Program-made: the position numbers and the translations under genes | Shown: in pieces, positions 24,177 through 32,095 of the stretch | Layout: every line of letters starts with the position of its first letter | Numbering within the stretch: position 1 is the stretch's first letter | Assembly (NCBI GenBank): GCA_026706485.1 | Contig: JAPOYR010000011.1 | Location: forward strand, 124,001-188,000 | Direction: 5' to 3' | Origin: Chloroflexota bacterium | Lineage (GTDB): Bacteria; Chloroflexota; UBA11872 | DNA: 64,000 nt | Notes under the pieces: generated by a model | What the model was told of the DNA's origin: nothing | Databases searched by the model: none | What the model saw: the letters and a program-made list of their open reading frames with translations, nothing else

Positions 24177-24982
24177 TGGCCCGCCTCCGAGGCCTCTTCC
24201 AGCTCGGCGACCAGGTCGAGCAAGCCGTTCTTGTCGAGCACGCCGTTCCAGGTGCGGACGATCGTGCCGCGCGGGGTGATGAAGACGGTGGCGGGCATGC
24301 CGAGGATGCGGTACTCGATCAGGATCTTGTTGTGGAATGTGGTCCCGAGCGGATAGGAAATTCCCAACTCCGACATCAGGTTGACGGCGTCTTCGGTGGA
24401 GCCGAGGTTGACGAACGGGCCGACGTCCACGCCGAAGAGGATGACGCGGTCCTTGAACTCCTCGTAGGCCTCCTGGAACTCGGGCATCTCGCGGCGACAC
24501 GGGGGACAGAGTCCGGCCCAGAAGTTCAACACCACGGGCTTTCCGATTGCCAGGATGTCGGTGAGATTCATAGACATGCGCCCCAGGGACTCGCTCGGCG
24601 CGTAGTGCTCCCAGGTGAAGTCCGGGGCCGTCATCTGGTCACCGGCCGGGAAGCTTCTGACGTCGGATTCCGATGTCGAGGACTCTTCGGGTTCAGGGGC
24701 GGCCGTGGGCGTTGGCGTCGGTTCGGGAGCGGTCGTTGGTGTCGGCTCGGGGGCAGCCGTAGCCGTCGGCTCGGGCGCGGCCGTAGTCGCCGCGGTCGTC
24801 GCAGCGGCTGTCGCCACTGCCGTGGCCTGCGGAGTCGCGGCAACCGTCGCTTCCGCCTCGGCGGCGACCTGCTCGTCGTCTCCGGTCTCACCGCACGCCG
24901 CCAGCGCGGTCGCGGCGACCACCGCCCCGCCGATCAGGAATCGGCGGCGCGACATCCACCGCACCGGCATCACCGTAGTCAC
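24173..24982 (-). CDS. TlpA/ResA-like thioredoxin lipoprotein with Tat-type signal
   Basis: 269 residues from GTG 24982, preferred over TTG 25015 because GGAGGGGG lies just upstream. Signal: MSRRRFLIGG twin-arginine motif and lipobox LAAC (Cys30). Residues about 35-105 are an Ala/Thr/Pro/Glu-rich linker (PEPTATAAPEPTPT type). The thioredoxin fold has 'VVLNFWAGLCPPCRREMPEF' with the active-site CPPC at Cys159/Cys162 and the cis-Pro loop 'GMPATVFI'. It reduces disulfides outside the membrane and is coupled to CcdA (ATGA overlap), its likely electron donor. The inverted repeat ATTGG-N6-CCAAT at 25001-25016 lies just upstream and may be an operator. Confidence 0.9.
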   Translation of the reverse strand: MTTVMPVRWMSRRRFLIGGAVVAATALAACGETGDDEQVAAEAEATVAATPQATAVATAAATTAATTAAPEPTATAAPEPTPTTAPEPTPTPTAAPEPEESSTSESDVRSFPAGDQMTAPDFTWEHYAPSESLGRMSMNLTDILAIGKPVVLNFWAGLCPPCRREMPEFQEAYEEFKDRVILFGVDVGPFVNLGSTEDAVNLMSELGISYPLGTTFHNKILIEYRILGMPATVFITPRGTIVRTWNGVLDKNGLLDLVAELEEASEAGQ

Positions 24983-25000
24983 TGCGCATCCCCCTCCGGG

Positions 25001-25016
25001 ATTGGTTCTATCCAAT
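25001..25016. promoter_or_regulatory. Short inverted repeat in divergent TlpA promoter region
   Basis: ATTGG TTCTAT CCAAT, a 5-6-5 inverted repeat about 20 bases upstream of the TlpA/CcdA operon start. Could be an operator; seen only once. Confidence 0.3.
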
Positions 25017-25157
25017 AGTGCCTGGTTCGCAGGCGTGCCGTCTCAGCCGACCCACTCCGCCTACGCCGAAGCCGATTCATGAGATTACGCCCTGCGAGGT
25101 TCCCGTTCAGAGAGGAATACGTAGCCGGGCCGCGATCGGTGCTCGCCGGACCGTGGG

Positions 25158-25163
25158 TATATT
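25158..25163 (+). promoter_or_regulatory. Leaderless-type promoter element (TATATT)
   Basis: TATATT followed by 7 bases (CACAAAC) and the ATG at 25171, with no ribosome-binding site. The same arrangement is seen before def, moaD and the exporter at 61284. Confidence 0.55.
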
Positions 25164-25170
25164 CACAAAC

Positions 25171-25806
25171 ATGCGCGAGTCCGAGCCGGCGGAAGCGATT
25201 TCGCCCAGCGACGCGGGAAGCATGACGGACCAAACCCCCGTACTTCCCGTGCGCCTGCGCGTGGCAATTGCGGCTGTCTCGGTCGCCCTGCTGCTGGCGT
25301 TCATCGTTGTGATGGCGTTGGCGTTGCGCGGACAGACCGACCAGGGGCAGTTCGGCATCTTCGCCACCGGGCGCACGGTAGATCTGGAGCCGCGTCCGGC
25401 GCCGGACTTCGTGCTGACCACCTACGACGGAGAGCAGCTGCGACTCTCCGACTTCCGCGGGCAGGTCGTGCTGCTCAACTTCTGGGCGTCCTGGTGCCCG
25501 CCCTGCCGGGTGGAAGCCCCGGTGCTGCAGAGCGCCGCCGAGCGCCTGGGCCCGGCGGGACTGGTGGTGATCGGGATCGACGTGTGGGACGACGAGGCGC
25601 AAGCCCGGGCCTTCCTGGACGAATTCGACATCACCTATCCCAACGCTGAGGACACCACGCGGTCGATCCCGGTCGAGTACGGGGTGACCGGACTGCCGGA
25701 GACATTCGTCATCTCGCGCACCGGCGTGCTCGTGCGGCGCTGGGTAGGTCCGATCGACCACGAACAGCTGGCCGACCTGGTGGCGCCGCTGCTGGAAGGC
25801 AACTAG
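25171..25806 (+). CDS. Membrane-anchored TlpA/ResA-type thiol-disulfide oxidoreductase
   Basis: 211 residues from ATG 25171, supported by a TATATT element 7 bases upstream. An N-terminal helix (about 29-52, RVAIAAVSVALLLAFIVVMALAL) anchors it with the thioredoxin domain outside. Active site 'LLNFWASWCPPCRVEAPVL' with Cys109/Cys112, and the cis-Pro loop 'GVTGLPETFVISRTG' (about 168-182). The extra 'GIDVWDDEAQARAFLDEFDITYP' insertion is the ResA/TlpA signature. It probably reduces apocytochrome c or other exported thiols together with the divergent TlpA/CcdA pair. A downstream ATG (25222) is too close to its purine tract to be favoured. Confidence 0.9.
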   Translation: MRESEPAEAISPSDAGSMTDQTPVLPVRLRVAIAAVSVALLLAFIVVMALALRGQTDQGQFGIFATGRTVDLEPRPAPDFVLTTYDGEQLRLSDFRGQVVLLNFWASWCPPCRVEAPVLQSAAERLGPAGLVVIGIDVWDDEAQARAFLDEFDITYPNAEDTTRSIPVEYGVTGLPETFVISRTGVLVRRWVGPIDHEQLADLVAPLLEGN

Positions 25807-25852
25807 ATTTCGTCTATGCGAGCTTTACCCGGTTGGGCGATCCGACTCCGCT

Positions 25853-25925
25853 CGTGGTGAGCCTGTCGAACCACGCGCTTACCGCAAGCTCGTGCAGCGC
25901 CCTTCGACAAGCTCAGGGCGAACGG
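25853..25925. repeat. Dispersed REP-like repeat (CTTCGACAAGCTCAGGG type)
   Basis: CGTGGTGAGCCTGTCGAACC (25853-25872) and CCCTTCGACAAGCTCAGGGC (25900-25919, then GAACGG) are mutually related in inverted orientation, forming a large imperfect hairpin. The second half is the widely known bacterial repeat whose minus-strand translation reads PELVEG. No gene occupies 25807-26011. Confidence 0.7.
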
Positions 25926-26011
25926 ATAGAGCTGGCTGCCGGTCTGCCGAGACTAGAGACGCACACCGGCCAACCTGGCCTAGGGGCAGCAGACAGGCGG
26001 CGTGCCGGGGT

Positions 26012-26323
26012 TCAGGCGTCGTCGGACGACTCCGGCGATGGCGTCTTACGCAACGCGAATCGCGCTCGACCCCCGCGCTGTTCAATGGTCAGCGTATGTC
26101 CGCTCAGCACCGCCGCCGCTTCGGCATCCGCGGCCAGGATGGGCCGGTTGTCGAACGTCACGGTCTTGTCGCCGTCCAGCAGCTCGTCGGGCTCGAGACG
26201 CACGTCCAGCTCGCCGGCGGCGTTGCGAAAGGCATGCGCGCGGATGACACGCTTCTCCGCAAGCGACGCGTCGTCGACGGCGGCGCGCAAGGCAAGGGCG
26301 GCCTGATGGGTGACCACAAGCAT
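26012..26323 (-). CDS. Hypothetical protein, HesB/IscA-like fold without the cluster cysteines
   Basis: 104 residues from the ATG at 26323 (an in-frame ATG at 26353 would add ten). The sequence 'MLVVTHQAALALRAAV' and later 'LLDGDKTVTFDNRPILAADAEAAAVLSGHTLTIE' resemble the A-type carrier (HesB/IscA) fold: an opening VT..A...L segment, a D-G-D-x-x-V-x-x-D-N/G hairpin and an L-x-G-x-x-L strand. The three cysteines that bind the Fe-S cluster in true carriers are absent, so an Fe-S role is unlikely. The acidic C-terminus (TPSPESSDDA) is probably disordered. Neighbours give no hint. Assignment is tentative and the gene sits between dispersed repeats. Confidence 0.55.
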   Translation of the reverse strand: MLVVTHQAALALRAAVDDASLAEKRVIRAHAFRNAAGELDVRLEPDELLDGDKTVTFDNRPILAADAEAAAVLSGHTLTIEQRGGRARFALRKTPSPESSDDA

Positions 26324-26456
26324 GATTGGTTGGCACGGTACCGCAGGCGGCATGTCTGGCTGGGCGCTGCCTCGGCGATTGCGCCGAGGAAGGTCAGCAG
26401 GACGCTCGGGGTTGGAGCCCTGGGAAGATCCGAACGTCCCCAGGCTGACGATGGGT

Positions 26457-26485
26457 GGATTCCCGCCTCCGCGGGAATGACGAAG
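26457..26485. repeat. Dispersed palindromic repeat (GGATTCCCGCCTCCGCGGG type), copy 1
   Basis: GGTGGATTCCCGCCTCCGCG (26455-26474) continuing GGAATGACGAAG: CCCGC and GCGGG form a short hairpin inside the GATTCC...GGAATGAC palindrome. An almost identical copy lies at 29612-29642 inside a gene. In translation such repeats give DSRLRGNDE or SFPRRRES. Confidence 0.7.
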
Positions 26486-26529
26486 TCTCAGCGACCAATC
26501 GGCGAAACTGGCGCCGTCAGGAGCCAGCC

Positions 26530-27297
26530 GTGCGTGTGATGACGGCCAACGTTCGCAACGCCGACCGCGCCGACGACGGCCATTCCTGGGAAAGCCGAAA
26601 GAAAGTCTGCGCGCGCGTGATCGCTGCGTGCAAACCCGATGTCGTGGGCGTGCAGGAAGCGACCATCGACCAGGTCGAGTGGATCGCGGCGGCGCTGCCG
26701 GAGCACGCCTGGCATGGGCTGCGGCAGGATCCGCATGGGCATCCCCGCAACGCAGTCTTTGTCCACAGGTCCCTGGAGCTCGTGGACCGGGGAGGCTTCT
26801 GGCTGTCGGGCACGCCGCATGTGCCGGGCTCGACCGGATGGGGCGCCAAGTACGCCCGCCACGTGAATTGGCTGGTGCTTGCGGACGACTCGGGTAGCGA
26901 GTGGCGGGTCTCCAACACCCACCTCGACCACATGAGCGAGCAAGCGCGGGCGGGCGCGGCGCGGCTGCTGGCCGAGGACGCCGCCGCCTGGCCCGATGAG
27001 ACGCCCCAAGTGCTCATGGGCGATTTCAACGCCGGCGCCGGCAGCACGCCCCTGACGACGCTGGAACGCGCGGGCTGGCGCGACGCCTGGGCGATCGCGA
27101 ACCCACACCAGACGGACTCGGGCCTAACTCGGCACGGATTCGGCCAGGAGGCCGCGGCCCATCCGCAGCGCATCGACTGGATCATGGTCCGGGGTCCGGT
27201 GGAGGTCCGCGCCGTCCAGGTCATCCGCGACCGGCCCGACGGCGCGTGGCCCTCGGACCACTACTTCATGTGGGCCGACGTCGAGGCCGCTCGCTAG
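26530..27297 (+). CDS. Endonuclease/exonuclease/phosphatase family protein
   Basis: 255 residues from GTG 26530, preceded by AGGAG at 7 bases; the longer frame upstream is a translated dispersed repeat and is rejected. EEP fold motifs are 'VRVMTANVRNA' (strand and Asn), 'DVVGVQEATIDQVEWI' (catalytic Glu), 'NTHLDH' and 'VLMGDFNAGAGSTPL' (GDFN). The C-terminus has 'RIDWIMVRG' and 'WPSDHYFMWADV' (SDH catalytic His). It cleaves phosphodiesters of nucleic acids, lipids or small molecules with a divalent metal. No signal peptide. It ends in a CTAG overlap with the opposing oxidoreductase. Confidence 0.85.
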   Translation: MRVMTANVRNADRADDGHSWESRKKVCARVIAACKPDVVGVQEATIDQVEWIAAALPEHAWHGLRQDPHGHPRNAVFVHRSLELVDRGGFWLSGTPHVPGSTGWGAKYARHVNWLVLADDSGSEWRVSNTHLDHMSEQARAGAARLLAEDAAAWPDETPQVLMGDFNAGAGSTPLTTLERAGWRDAWAIANPHQTDSGLTRHGFGQEAAAHPQRIDWIMVRGPVEVRAVQVIRDRPDGAWPSDHYFMWADVEAAR

Positions 27298-28367
27298 TCG
27301 TACAGCTCGCTGACCGAGACGACGCTGCCGCCGTCAGCCGCCGAGCGATAGGCCGCGTCCAGCAGCTCCACGCTGCGCAGGCCGATCGTTCCCGGCGATC
27401 CGTTGGGCGCTCGCCCCAGGCACACGTCGACCAGGTTGGCCGCGGTCTCGAAGCGCGGATAGGTGTCGTCCGGGTTGGGAATGCTCACTTCCTCGGTCGG
27501 ACCGTCGTGGCGGGTGATGGTCAAGTGACCTTTGATCGCATCGAGCAGGACGTACCCGTTCTCGCAGTAGACGCGCACGTCGAGCTGGCCCGCGTCGCCG
27601 GTCGGCATATTGCCGGTTCCAGACACGACGCCCACGGCGCCGCCCTCGAACTGCACGCTCATCGCGTCGACCAGGTCCAGCGGCACGTCGTAGTTGTTCA
27701 TGACCGCCGATACGCGTTCAGCGCGCAGGCCGGAGACGAAGAACATCAGGCCGGACGAGTGCGTGATCTGCAGGTGACCCTCGCCGCCGCCTGACACCCG
27801 GGGATCGTTGTAGACCGCGTCGGGGCCAAGGACCTTCCAGTCAAACACCGGGCGATAGGCCTCGGAGTTGCCGCGAAGGAACTCGATGATCATCGAGGCG
27901 TAGGCGTTCACCACGTGCTGGGGCTCGCCCAACTCGCCGCTTGCGATCACCTCGCGAGCGCGCAAGGCGGTGCGCGTGAAGTGCCAGGGATAGCCGATGA
28001 TCAGCTCCCGCTCGGCCGCGGCGGCCCGGTCGACCAGGTCGCGCGCATCGGTCGCGGTGAGCGTCATGGGTTTCTCGAGCATCACGTGGCGCCCCGCGTC
28101 CAGGCAGGCGGCGGCGACCGCGTGGTGCGCCGCGTGGGCCACGGCGACGATCACGCCGTCAAGCTCCTCTTCGGCCAGCAGATCGTTGACGTTGGAATAC
28201 GTGGCGTGTCCGGGGAACGCATCCGCTGCCTTTTCGAGACGCTCGGGGTTCGCGTCGCAGATGGCGACGAGCTCGGCCAGCGGGTTGTCCCGCAGTCCGG
28301 GAATGTGGGTGTAGGTCGACCACCAGCCGGTGCCGATGACGCCGATGCGTGCGCGCTCGCTTGACAT
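27294..28367 (-). CDS. Gfo/Idh/MocA-family NAD(P)-dependent oxidoreductase
   Basis: 357 residues. N-terminal Rossmann fold 'RIGVIGTGWWSTYTHIPGL' (about 7-25), the DNA/NAD block 'GRHVMLEKPMTLTATDARDL' with the EKP motif (about 92-110), then the C-terminal alpha/beta domain with 'VSGGGEGHLQITHSSGLMFFVSG'. These enzymes oxidise or epimerise sugars, inositols or other polyols. The substrate is not indicated by neighbours. GAGGG sits about 7 bases before the ATG, and a TACGAT/TAGATA-like -10 lies about 30 bases upstream. Single gene convergent with the endonuclease-like gene. Confidence 0.9.
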   Translation of the reverse strand: MSSERARIGVIGTGWWSTYTHIPGLRDNPLAELVAICDANPERLEKAADAFPGHATYSNVNDLLAEEELDGVIVAVAHAAHHAVAAACLDAGRHVMLEKPMTLTATDARDLVDRAAAAERELIIGYPWHFTRTALRAREVIASGELGEPQHVVNAYASMIIEFLRGNSEAYRPVFDWKVLGPDAVYNDPRVSGGGEGHLQITHSSGLMFFVSGLRAERVSAVMNNYDVPLDLVDAMSVQFEGGAVGVVSGTGNMPTGDAGQLDVRVYCENGYVLLDAIKGHLTITRHDGPTEEVSIPNPDDTYPRFETAANLVDVCLGRAPNGSPGTIGLRSVELLDAAYRSAADGGSVVSVSELYD

Positions 28368-28427
28368 GCTCAGGCCCTCGAAACGGTTATCTACGGCGCA
28401 TCGTACGCCGCGCGTCGATCGACTTCA

Positions 28428-28455
28428 GTAGGGGCGACGCATGCGTCGCCCCTAC
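28428..28455. repeat. Perfect 28-base palindrome (GTAGGGGCGACGCA and its inverse)
   Basis: GTAGGGGCGACGCA followed by its exact reverse complement TGCGTCGCCCCTAC. It lies in the 3' end of the lipocalin-like gene and supplies that gene's TAG stop. A widespread type of dispersed palindromic repeat; only one copy is in this window. As RNA it would form a 14-bp stem and may act in termination. Confidence 0.8.
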
Positions 28456-29666
28456 GAGGCCTTGCCGGCGCACGCACGGGCAGGCTTGAGCTCGGCGGAC
28501 ACCCCCGAAACGCCGGGGGCCTTGGCATAGCCCGTGAGCTCGACGTAGCCGTAGCCCGCGGTGCGGCCATTCTCGATTATGTCAACCAGGCCTTCCCAAT
28601 AGATGTTGCCCGTGCTGTGCCGCGTGTCCAACTCCTGGTCGGCCACTACCGGTTGCACGAGCACGTCCAGGCCCAGGACCGGAATCAGCACTCGCCAGGC
28701 CGCGGGGTAGGTCGTGCCGGTTCTGGGACTCATCCAGATGCCGAGCGGAATCGTGGTGAAATCGTCGCCGGTCAAGTGCAGCGGCGGCCCCCGACCGCTG
28801 AGGGTGGCGTACGCCAGCACCTCGCGCCGGCGCTCGTCCCAGATCTCGGTGAGCATGAGGTCGCGTCCGTCGTCGAACCGCAGGCTCATCCAATCCCATC
28901 CACCCGAGCTCACGGAGATGAAATCGCCCCATTGATGGTCGAACCAGGCGGTGCCGCTGACGCCGACCTCGCCGCCGGCATCCACGAGTCGCCCGGTCAC
29001 GCTCATCCGCGGGTAGGAGTAGTAGTAGCTCCAGCCAAGCGGACCGAAGTCGAGCAGGCCGTCGTGGTGCTCGACGGCCGGATACGCGGGATCGAATTCG
29101 AGGCTCACGGCGTAGCCGGGCATGTCGGCGTCGACGCTAAACCGATCGCCGTCGAAGGCGAGCCGCCAGCCGTCGACGCATAGGTCCAGGTCGTCGGGCG
29201 GTCCCGCGCTCAGTCCGAGCGCGGTGCGCTCGTCGAACACCACGCGGTCGCCCGCCGGATCCGTGATCGCGAAGTGCGCCGCATAGGCCGGGGGACCGCC
29301 GCCACGCACCGCTTGAAAGATGACGAATTCGAAGCCCAGGTCGCGGCGGTCGCCGGTGGTCAACCGGCCGGTGAAGTACCACCACTCGCTCAAGTTGTCG
29401 TGCGGCGCCTCGTCGGCGGGCAGGTCGATGGGCGGGAACGTGCGCTCGTCCGAGCTTGGCGTCGGCGCGGCTGTCAGCGGAGTCGGCGCCTCGCCGCAGG
29501 CGGCGGCAAATGCCGCGAGGAGAAGGGCGAATCCCGCCAGGGAAACCCCGGCACGTCTCGGGCCAGCGAAGAACCCGCGAGGAGGTGTTCGTCGCTTCCA
29601 GCTTGAATTGCCGGTGGATTCCCGCCTCCGCGGGAATGACGGAGGGATGGCGCAGCGGCGCGTCAT
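28452..29666 (-). CDS. Lipocalin-like hydratase/AttH-family lipoprotein with repeat-derived N-terminal extension
   Basis: 404 residues from the ATG at 29666, which overlaps the MMPL gene's stop (ATGA). The folded part shows AttH/CrtC-like features: 'DNLSEWWYFTGRLTT.DRRDLGFEFVIFQ' (about 90-120), 'WFDHQWGDF' (about 240-248) and 'WDWMSLRFDDGRDLMLTEI' (about 255-273), typical of the lipocalin-like secreted hydrolase/carotenoid hydratase fold. A hydrophobic stretch with a lipobox (FAAAC) precedes it, so it is probably a lipoprotein. Residues about 10-20 read SFPRRRESTG: a dispersed palindromic repeat inserted into the coding region and lengthening the n-region of the signal. The stop codon comes from another palindromic repeat. 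Activity unknown. Confidence 0.75.
   Translation of the reverse strand: MTRRCAIPPSFPRRRESTGNSSWKRRTPPRGFFAGPRRAGVSLAGFALLLAAFAAACGEAPTPLTAAPTPSSDERTFPPIDLPADEAPHDNLSEWWYFTGRLTTGDRRDLGFEFVIFQAVRGGGPPAYAAHFAITDPAGDRVVFDERTALGLSAGPPDDLDLCVDGWRLAFDGDRFSVDADMPGYAVSLEFDPAYPAVEHHDGLLDFGPLGWSYYYSYPRMSVTGRLVDAGGEVGVSGTAWFDHQWGDFISVSSGGWDWMSLRFDDGRDLMLTEIWDERRREVLAYATLSGRGPPLHLTGDDFTTIPLGIWMSPRTGTTYPAAWRVLIPVLGLDVLVQPVVADQELDTRHSTGNIYWEGLVDIIENGRTAGYGYVELTGYAKAPGVSGVSAELKPARACAGKAS
29612..29642. repeat. Dispersed palindromic repeat, copy 2, inside a coding region
   Basis: GGTGGATTCCCGCCTCCGCG continuing GGAATGACGGAG, almost identical to the copy at 26455-26485. Here it is translated in frame on the minus strand as SFPRRRES. 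Confidence 0.75.
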
Positions 29667-31864
29667 CGCGGGAAGAGCCTTGGCGGCTCGAACAGCCAGG
29701 ACGGCGCCCACCAATTCCACCGTCCCAGCAGCCGCATGGTGGAGGGCACCAGCAGCGAGCGCACGATCGTGGCGTCGACGAATACGGCAACCGCAGCGCC
29801 AAGCCCGATGGCCTTCACCAGCACCACGTCGGCGCTGGTGAACGCCAGGCTCACCACGATCACGACCAGCGCGGCATTGGTGATCACCCGACCGCTGCGC
29901 GCCAGGCCCTGCGCCACGCTGTCGGCGTTGCTCAGCCCTGCGTCGCGGCCCTCCTTGATCCGCGAGAGCAGGAAAACCTCGTAGTCCATGCTCAGCCCGA
30001 AGAGCACGGCAAACAGGATGATCGGCGCCGTGGACTCAATGAAGCCCAGCGGTTCGAATCGCAGCACGTTCTCGAGCCAGCCGTCCTGGAACACGAGCAC
30101 CAGCGCGCCGAAGCTCGCCAGCAGGCTGAGGACGTTCATCACCACCGCCTTGAGCGGCAGCACCACCGAGCGAAACTGCGCGACGAGCGCCACGTAGGTC
30201 ACCAGCAGGATCAGGCCGACCGCCCGCGGAAAATCTCCGTAGAGACGATCGACAAAATCCCCCAGGCTGGCAGCCCCGCCGCCGACGAGCGCATCCAGCC
30301 GGTTGGCGTCGCGGTAGTCGCGGATGGCATGCACGAGTTCGCGTGCCTCGTCCGATGTTGCCGACGCCCGCGGCTCGACGATCATCAAGACGGTCCGGTC
30401 GTTGGTCAGCCCCTCGACGGTGGCGGCGCCGAAGGCGTCCGGAATCGCCGTGGGATCGCGGTAGAGCAACTGGTACTGCTCCAGCGTGATGCGCGGATCG
30501 ATGGTCACGTGGCTGTAGACCCGCGCCACGCGCGGGTCGGCCAGGAGGGACTGTCCCAGGGCGTGCATGCGGGCAATCGATTCGGGCGCGAGCGCCGGAG
30601 CATTCAGCCGGGTCACGATGGCGAGCGGAGCGGGCTGGCCTTGACCGAATTCCTCGCTCATGGCGTCGTAGGCCGCGCGCGCGGGGCTGTTCGACCCAAG
30701 AACCGAGGCGTCGGCGCCGCGGACGCGCACGTGGAGGAACGGCACGCCGAGGAGAATCAACAGCGCGCTCACGGCCAGAAACACCGGCAGCGGCCGCCGC
30801 ATGACGGCGTGCGCCAGTCGGGTCCATCCGTCGCGAACTCTGAATCGCGGGCTCGGCACCGCCCAGCGGTTCACGTTGGGTCCCAGCTCGGCCAGGATCG
30901 CCGGCACCAGCGTCAGCGCCGCCGCAACGGCAATGAACACCGCAATGGCGCCGCCGATGCCGATGGATCGCAGCATCATGAACTCGAACACGCTCAGCGA
31001 CGCCAGCCCCACCAGCACCGCGAGGCCCGAATACACCACCGCGCGGCCCGCCGTCCGCATGGTTACTCGCACGGCGTCTTCAACCTCCCGGCCCCGCCGC
31101 AGCTCCTCGCGAAACCGGCTCACGAGGAATAGCGAGTAGTCGGCGCCGAGGCCGAGGCCGACCAGGGTGACGACGTTGAGGGCAAACACCGAAAAGTCCG
31201 TCACCTGGCCCACCACCCAGACGGCGGCCAGCCCGAGCACGACGGTGGCGCCGCCGGCGACCAGCGGAATCGCCGCCGCCACGATCGAGCCGAAGACGAG
31301 GATCAGGACCACCAGCGCGAAGGGGCCGCCGATGAGCTCCGCGCGGCGCAGGTCGCCTTCGCTCAGGGTCTGGATGTCGCTGTAGAACACGGCGGAACCG
31401 GCCACGTGCGTCTCCAGCTCCGGGGTCGCCACCAGCTCGCGAATCGTGGGCACGAGATGATGGGCCTCTTCGATGTCCAGGCTGATGAACACCGTGGCGT
31501 AGCCCGCGCGGCCGCTGGGCGCGATCTGGGTGAAATTCTGCCAATGGGGAATGACGGCCACCACTTCGGGCAGCGCGGCCAGTGGCTCGAGCGCCGCCGC
31601 GGCCGCCGCGATGAAGCGAGGGTCGGTGGCGTCCAGCTCGTCGCTGCGAAAGAGAACTTCGATCGGCGTGCCGGGGTCGTCCAGGTCGTTGGACAGACGC
31701 TCGAGCGCCAGCTCGGCTTCGAGTCCGGGTGCCGAGAATCCCCCCGCGCGAAGGACCGAACCCACCTGCGTCGCGGCGATCAGCGCAACCGCCGCGACAA
31801 CGATCCATAGCCCGATGACCACCCGGCGCCGGTCGATCACCCACGACGCGAGGGTGTCCAGCAT
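29663..31864 (-). CDS. MMPL/RND-superfamily membrane transporter
   Basis: 733 residues with the two-fold MMPL architecture. Helix 1 lies near 15-35, a large extracytoplasmic loop at 36-180, then five helices (about 180-370) containing 'GLGLGADYSLFLVSRFREELRRG'. A second loop is followed by the mirror-image helix set with 'VLFGLSMDYEVFLLSRIKEG' near the C-terminus. The GxxxDY motifs in helix 4 and its repeat carry the proton-coupling Asp-Tyr pairs of this family. Members export lipids, siderophores or hydrophobic compounds using the proton gradient. Coupled by ATGA to the lipocalin-like lipoprotein, which might bind the exported lipid. A small ORF (31865-32095) ends immediately before the ATG. 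Confidence 0.92.
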   Translation of the reverse strand: MLDTLASWVIDRRRVVIGLWIVVAAVALIAATQVGSVLRAGGFSAPGLEAELALERLSNDLDDPGTPIEVLFRSDELDATDPRFIAAAAAALEPLAALPEVVAVIPHWQNFTQIAPSGRAGYATVFISLDIEEAHHLVPTIRELVATPELETHVAGSAVFYSDIQTLSEGDLRRAELIGGPFALVVLILVFGSIVAAAIPLVAGGATVVLGLAAVWVVGQVTDFSVFALNVVTLVGLGLGADYSLFLVSRFREELRRGREVEDAVRVTMRTAGRAVVYSGLAVLVGLASLSVFEFMMLRSIGIGGAIAVFIAVAAALTLVPAILAELGPNVNRWAVPSPRFRVRDGWTRLAHAVMRRPLPVFLAVSALLILLGVPFLHVRVRGADASVLGSNSPARAAYDAMSEEFGQGQPAPLAIVTRLNAPALAPESIARMHALGQSLLADPRVARVYSHVTIDPRITLEQYQLLYRDPTAIPDAFGAATVEGLTNDRTVLMIVEPRASATSDEARELVHAIRDYRDANRLDALVGGGAASLGDFVDRLYGDFPRAVGLILLVTYVALVAQFRSVVLPLKAVVMNVLSLLASFGALVLVFQDGWLENVLRFEPLGFIESTAPIILFAVLFGLSMDYEVFLLSRIKEGRDAGLSNADSVAQGLARSGRVITNAALVVIVVSLAFTSADVVLVKAIGLGAAVAVFVDATIVRSLLVPSTMRLLGRWNWWAPSWLFEPPRLFPR

Positions 31865-32095
31865 CTAGCGCATATGGGCCCCGGCATGCAGGTTCGGCAG
31901 CACGCGCCGGGCGCCCGTCACTGGGTCCTCCATCACCCGAGCATCCACGTCGAACACCGTTTGGAGCAAGGCGGAGTTGCTGAGATTTCGCGGTTCGTCG
32001 ACCGGCACGACTCGCCGCGCGGCGCAGCCCGGACGTTCGTAGGAAGGTGCCGGGATGTTCGCCTGGGAGTGACGCCGATCGGGTGGCAGCGGCAC
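31865..32095 (-). CDS. Hypothetical small protein upstream of the MMPL transporter
   Basis: 76 residues from GTG 32095, ending with TAG directly before the MMPL ATG. The first 25 residues are low-complexity and doubtful. From 'RRVVPVDEPRNLSNSALLQTVFDVDARVMEDPVTGARRVLPNLHAGAHMR' (written here in pieces: VVPVDEPRNLSNSALLQ, TVFDVDARVMEDPVTGARRV, LPNLHAGAHMR) the codon use is GC-rich at third positions and the composition looks protein-like. I do not recognise the family. The tight junction with the transporter gene is the main support. It overlaps the uncertain 5' end of the divergent MFS gene. Confidence 0.4.
   Translation of the reverse strand: MPLPPDRRHSQANIPAPSYERPGCAARRVVPVDEPRNLSNSALLQTVFDVDARVMEDPVTGARRVLPNLHAGAHMR

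Noticed and set aside
26455-26529. N-terminal extension of the endonuclease-like protein (DSRLRGNDE)
   Set aside because: This is a translated dispersed palindromic repeat; GTG 26530 has a good ribosome site.
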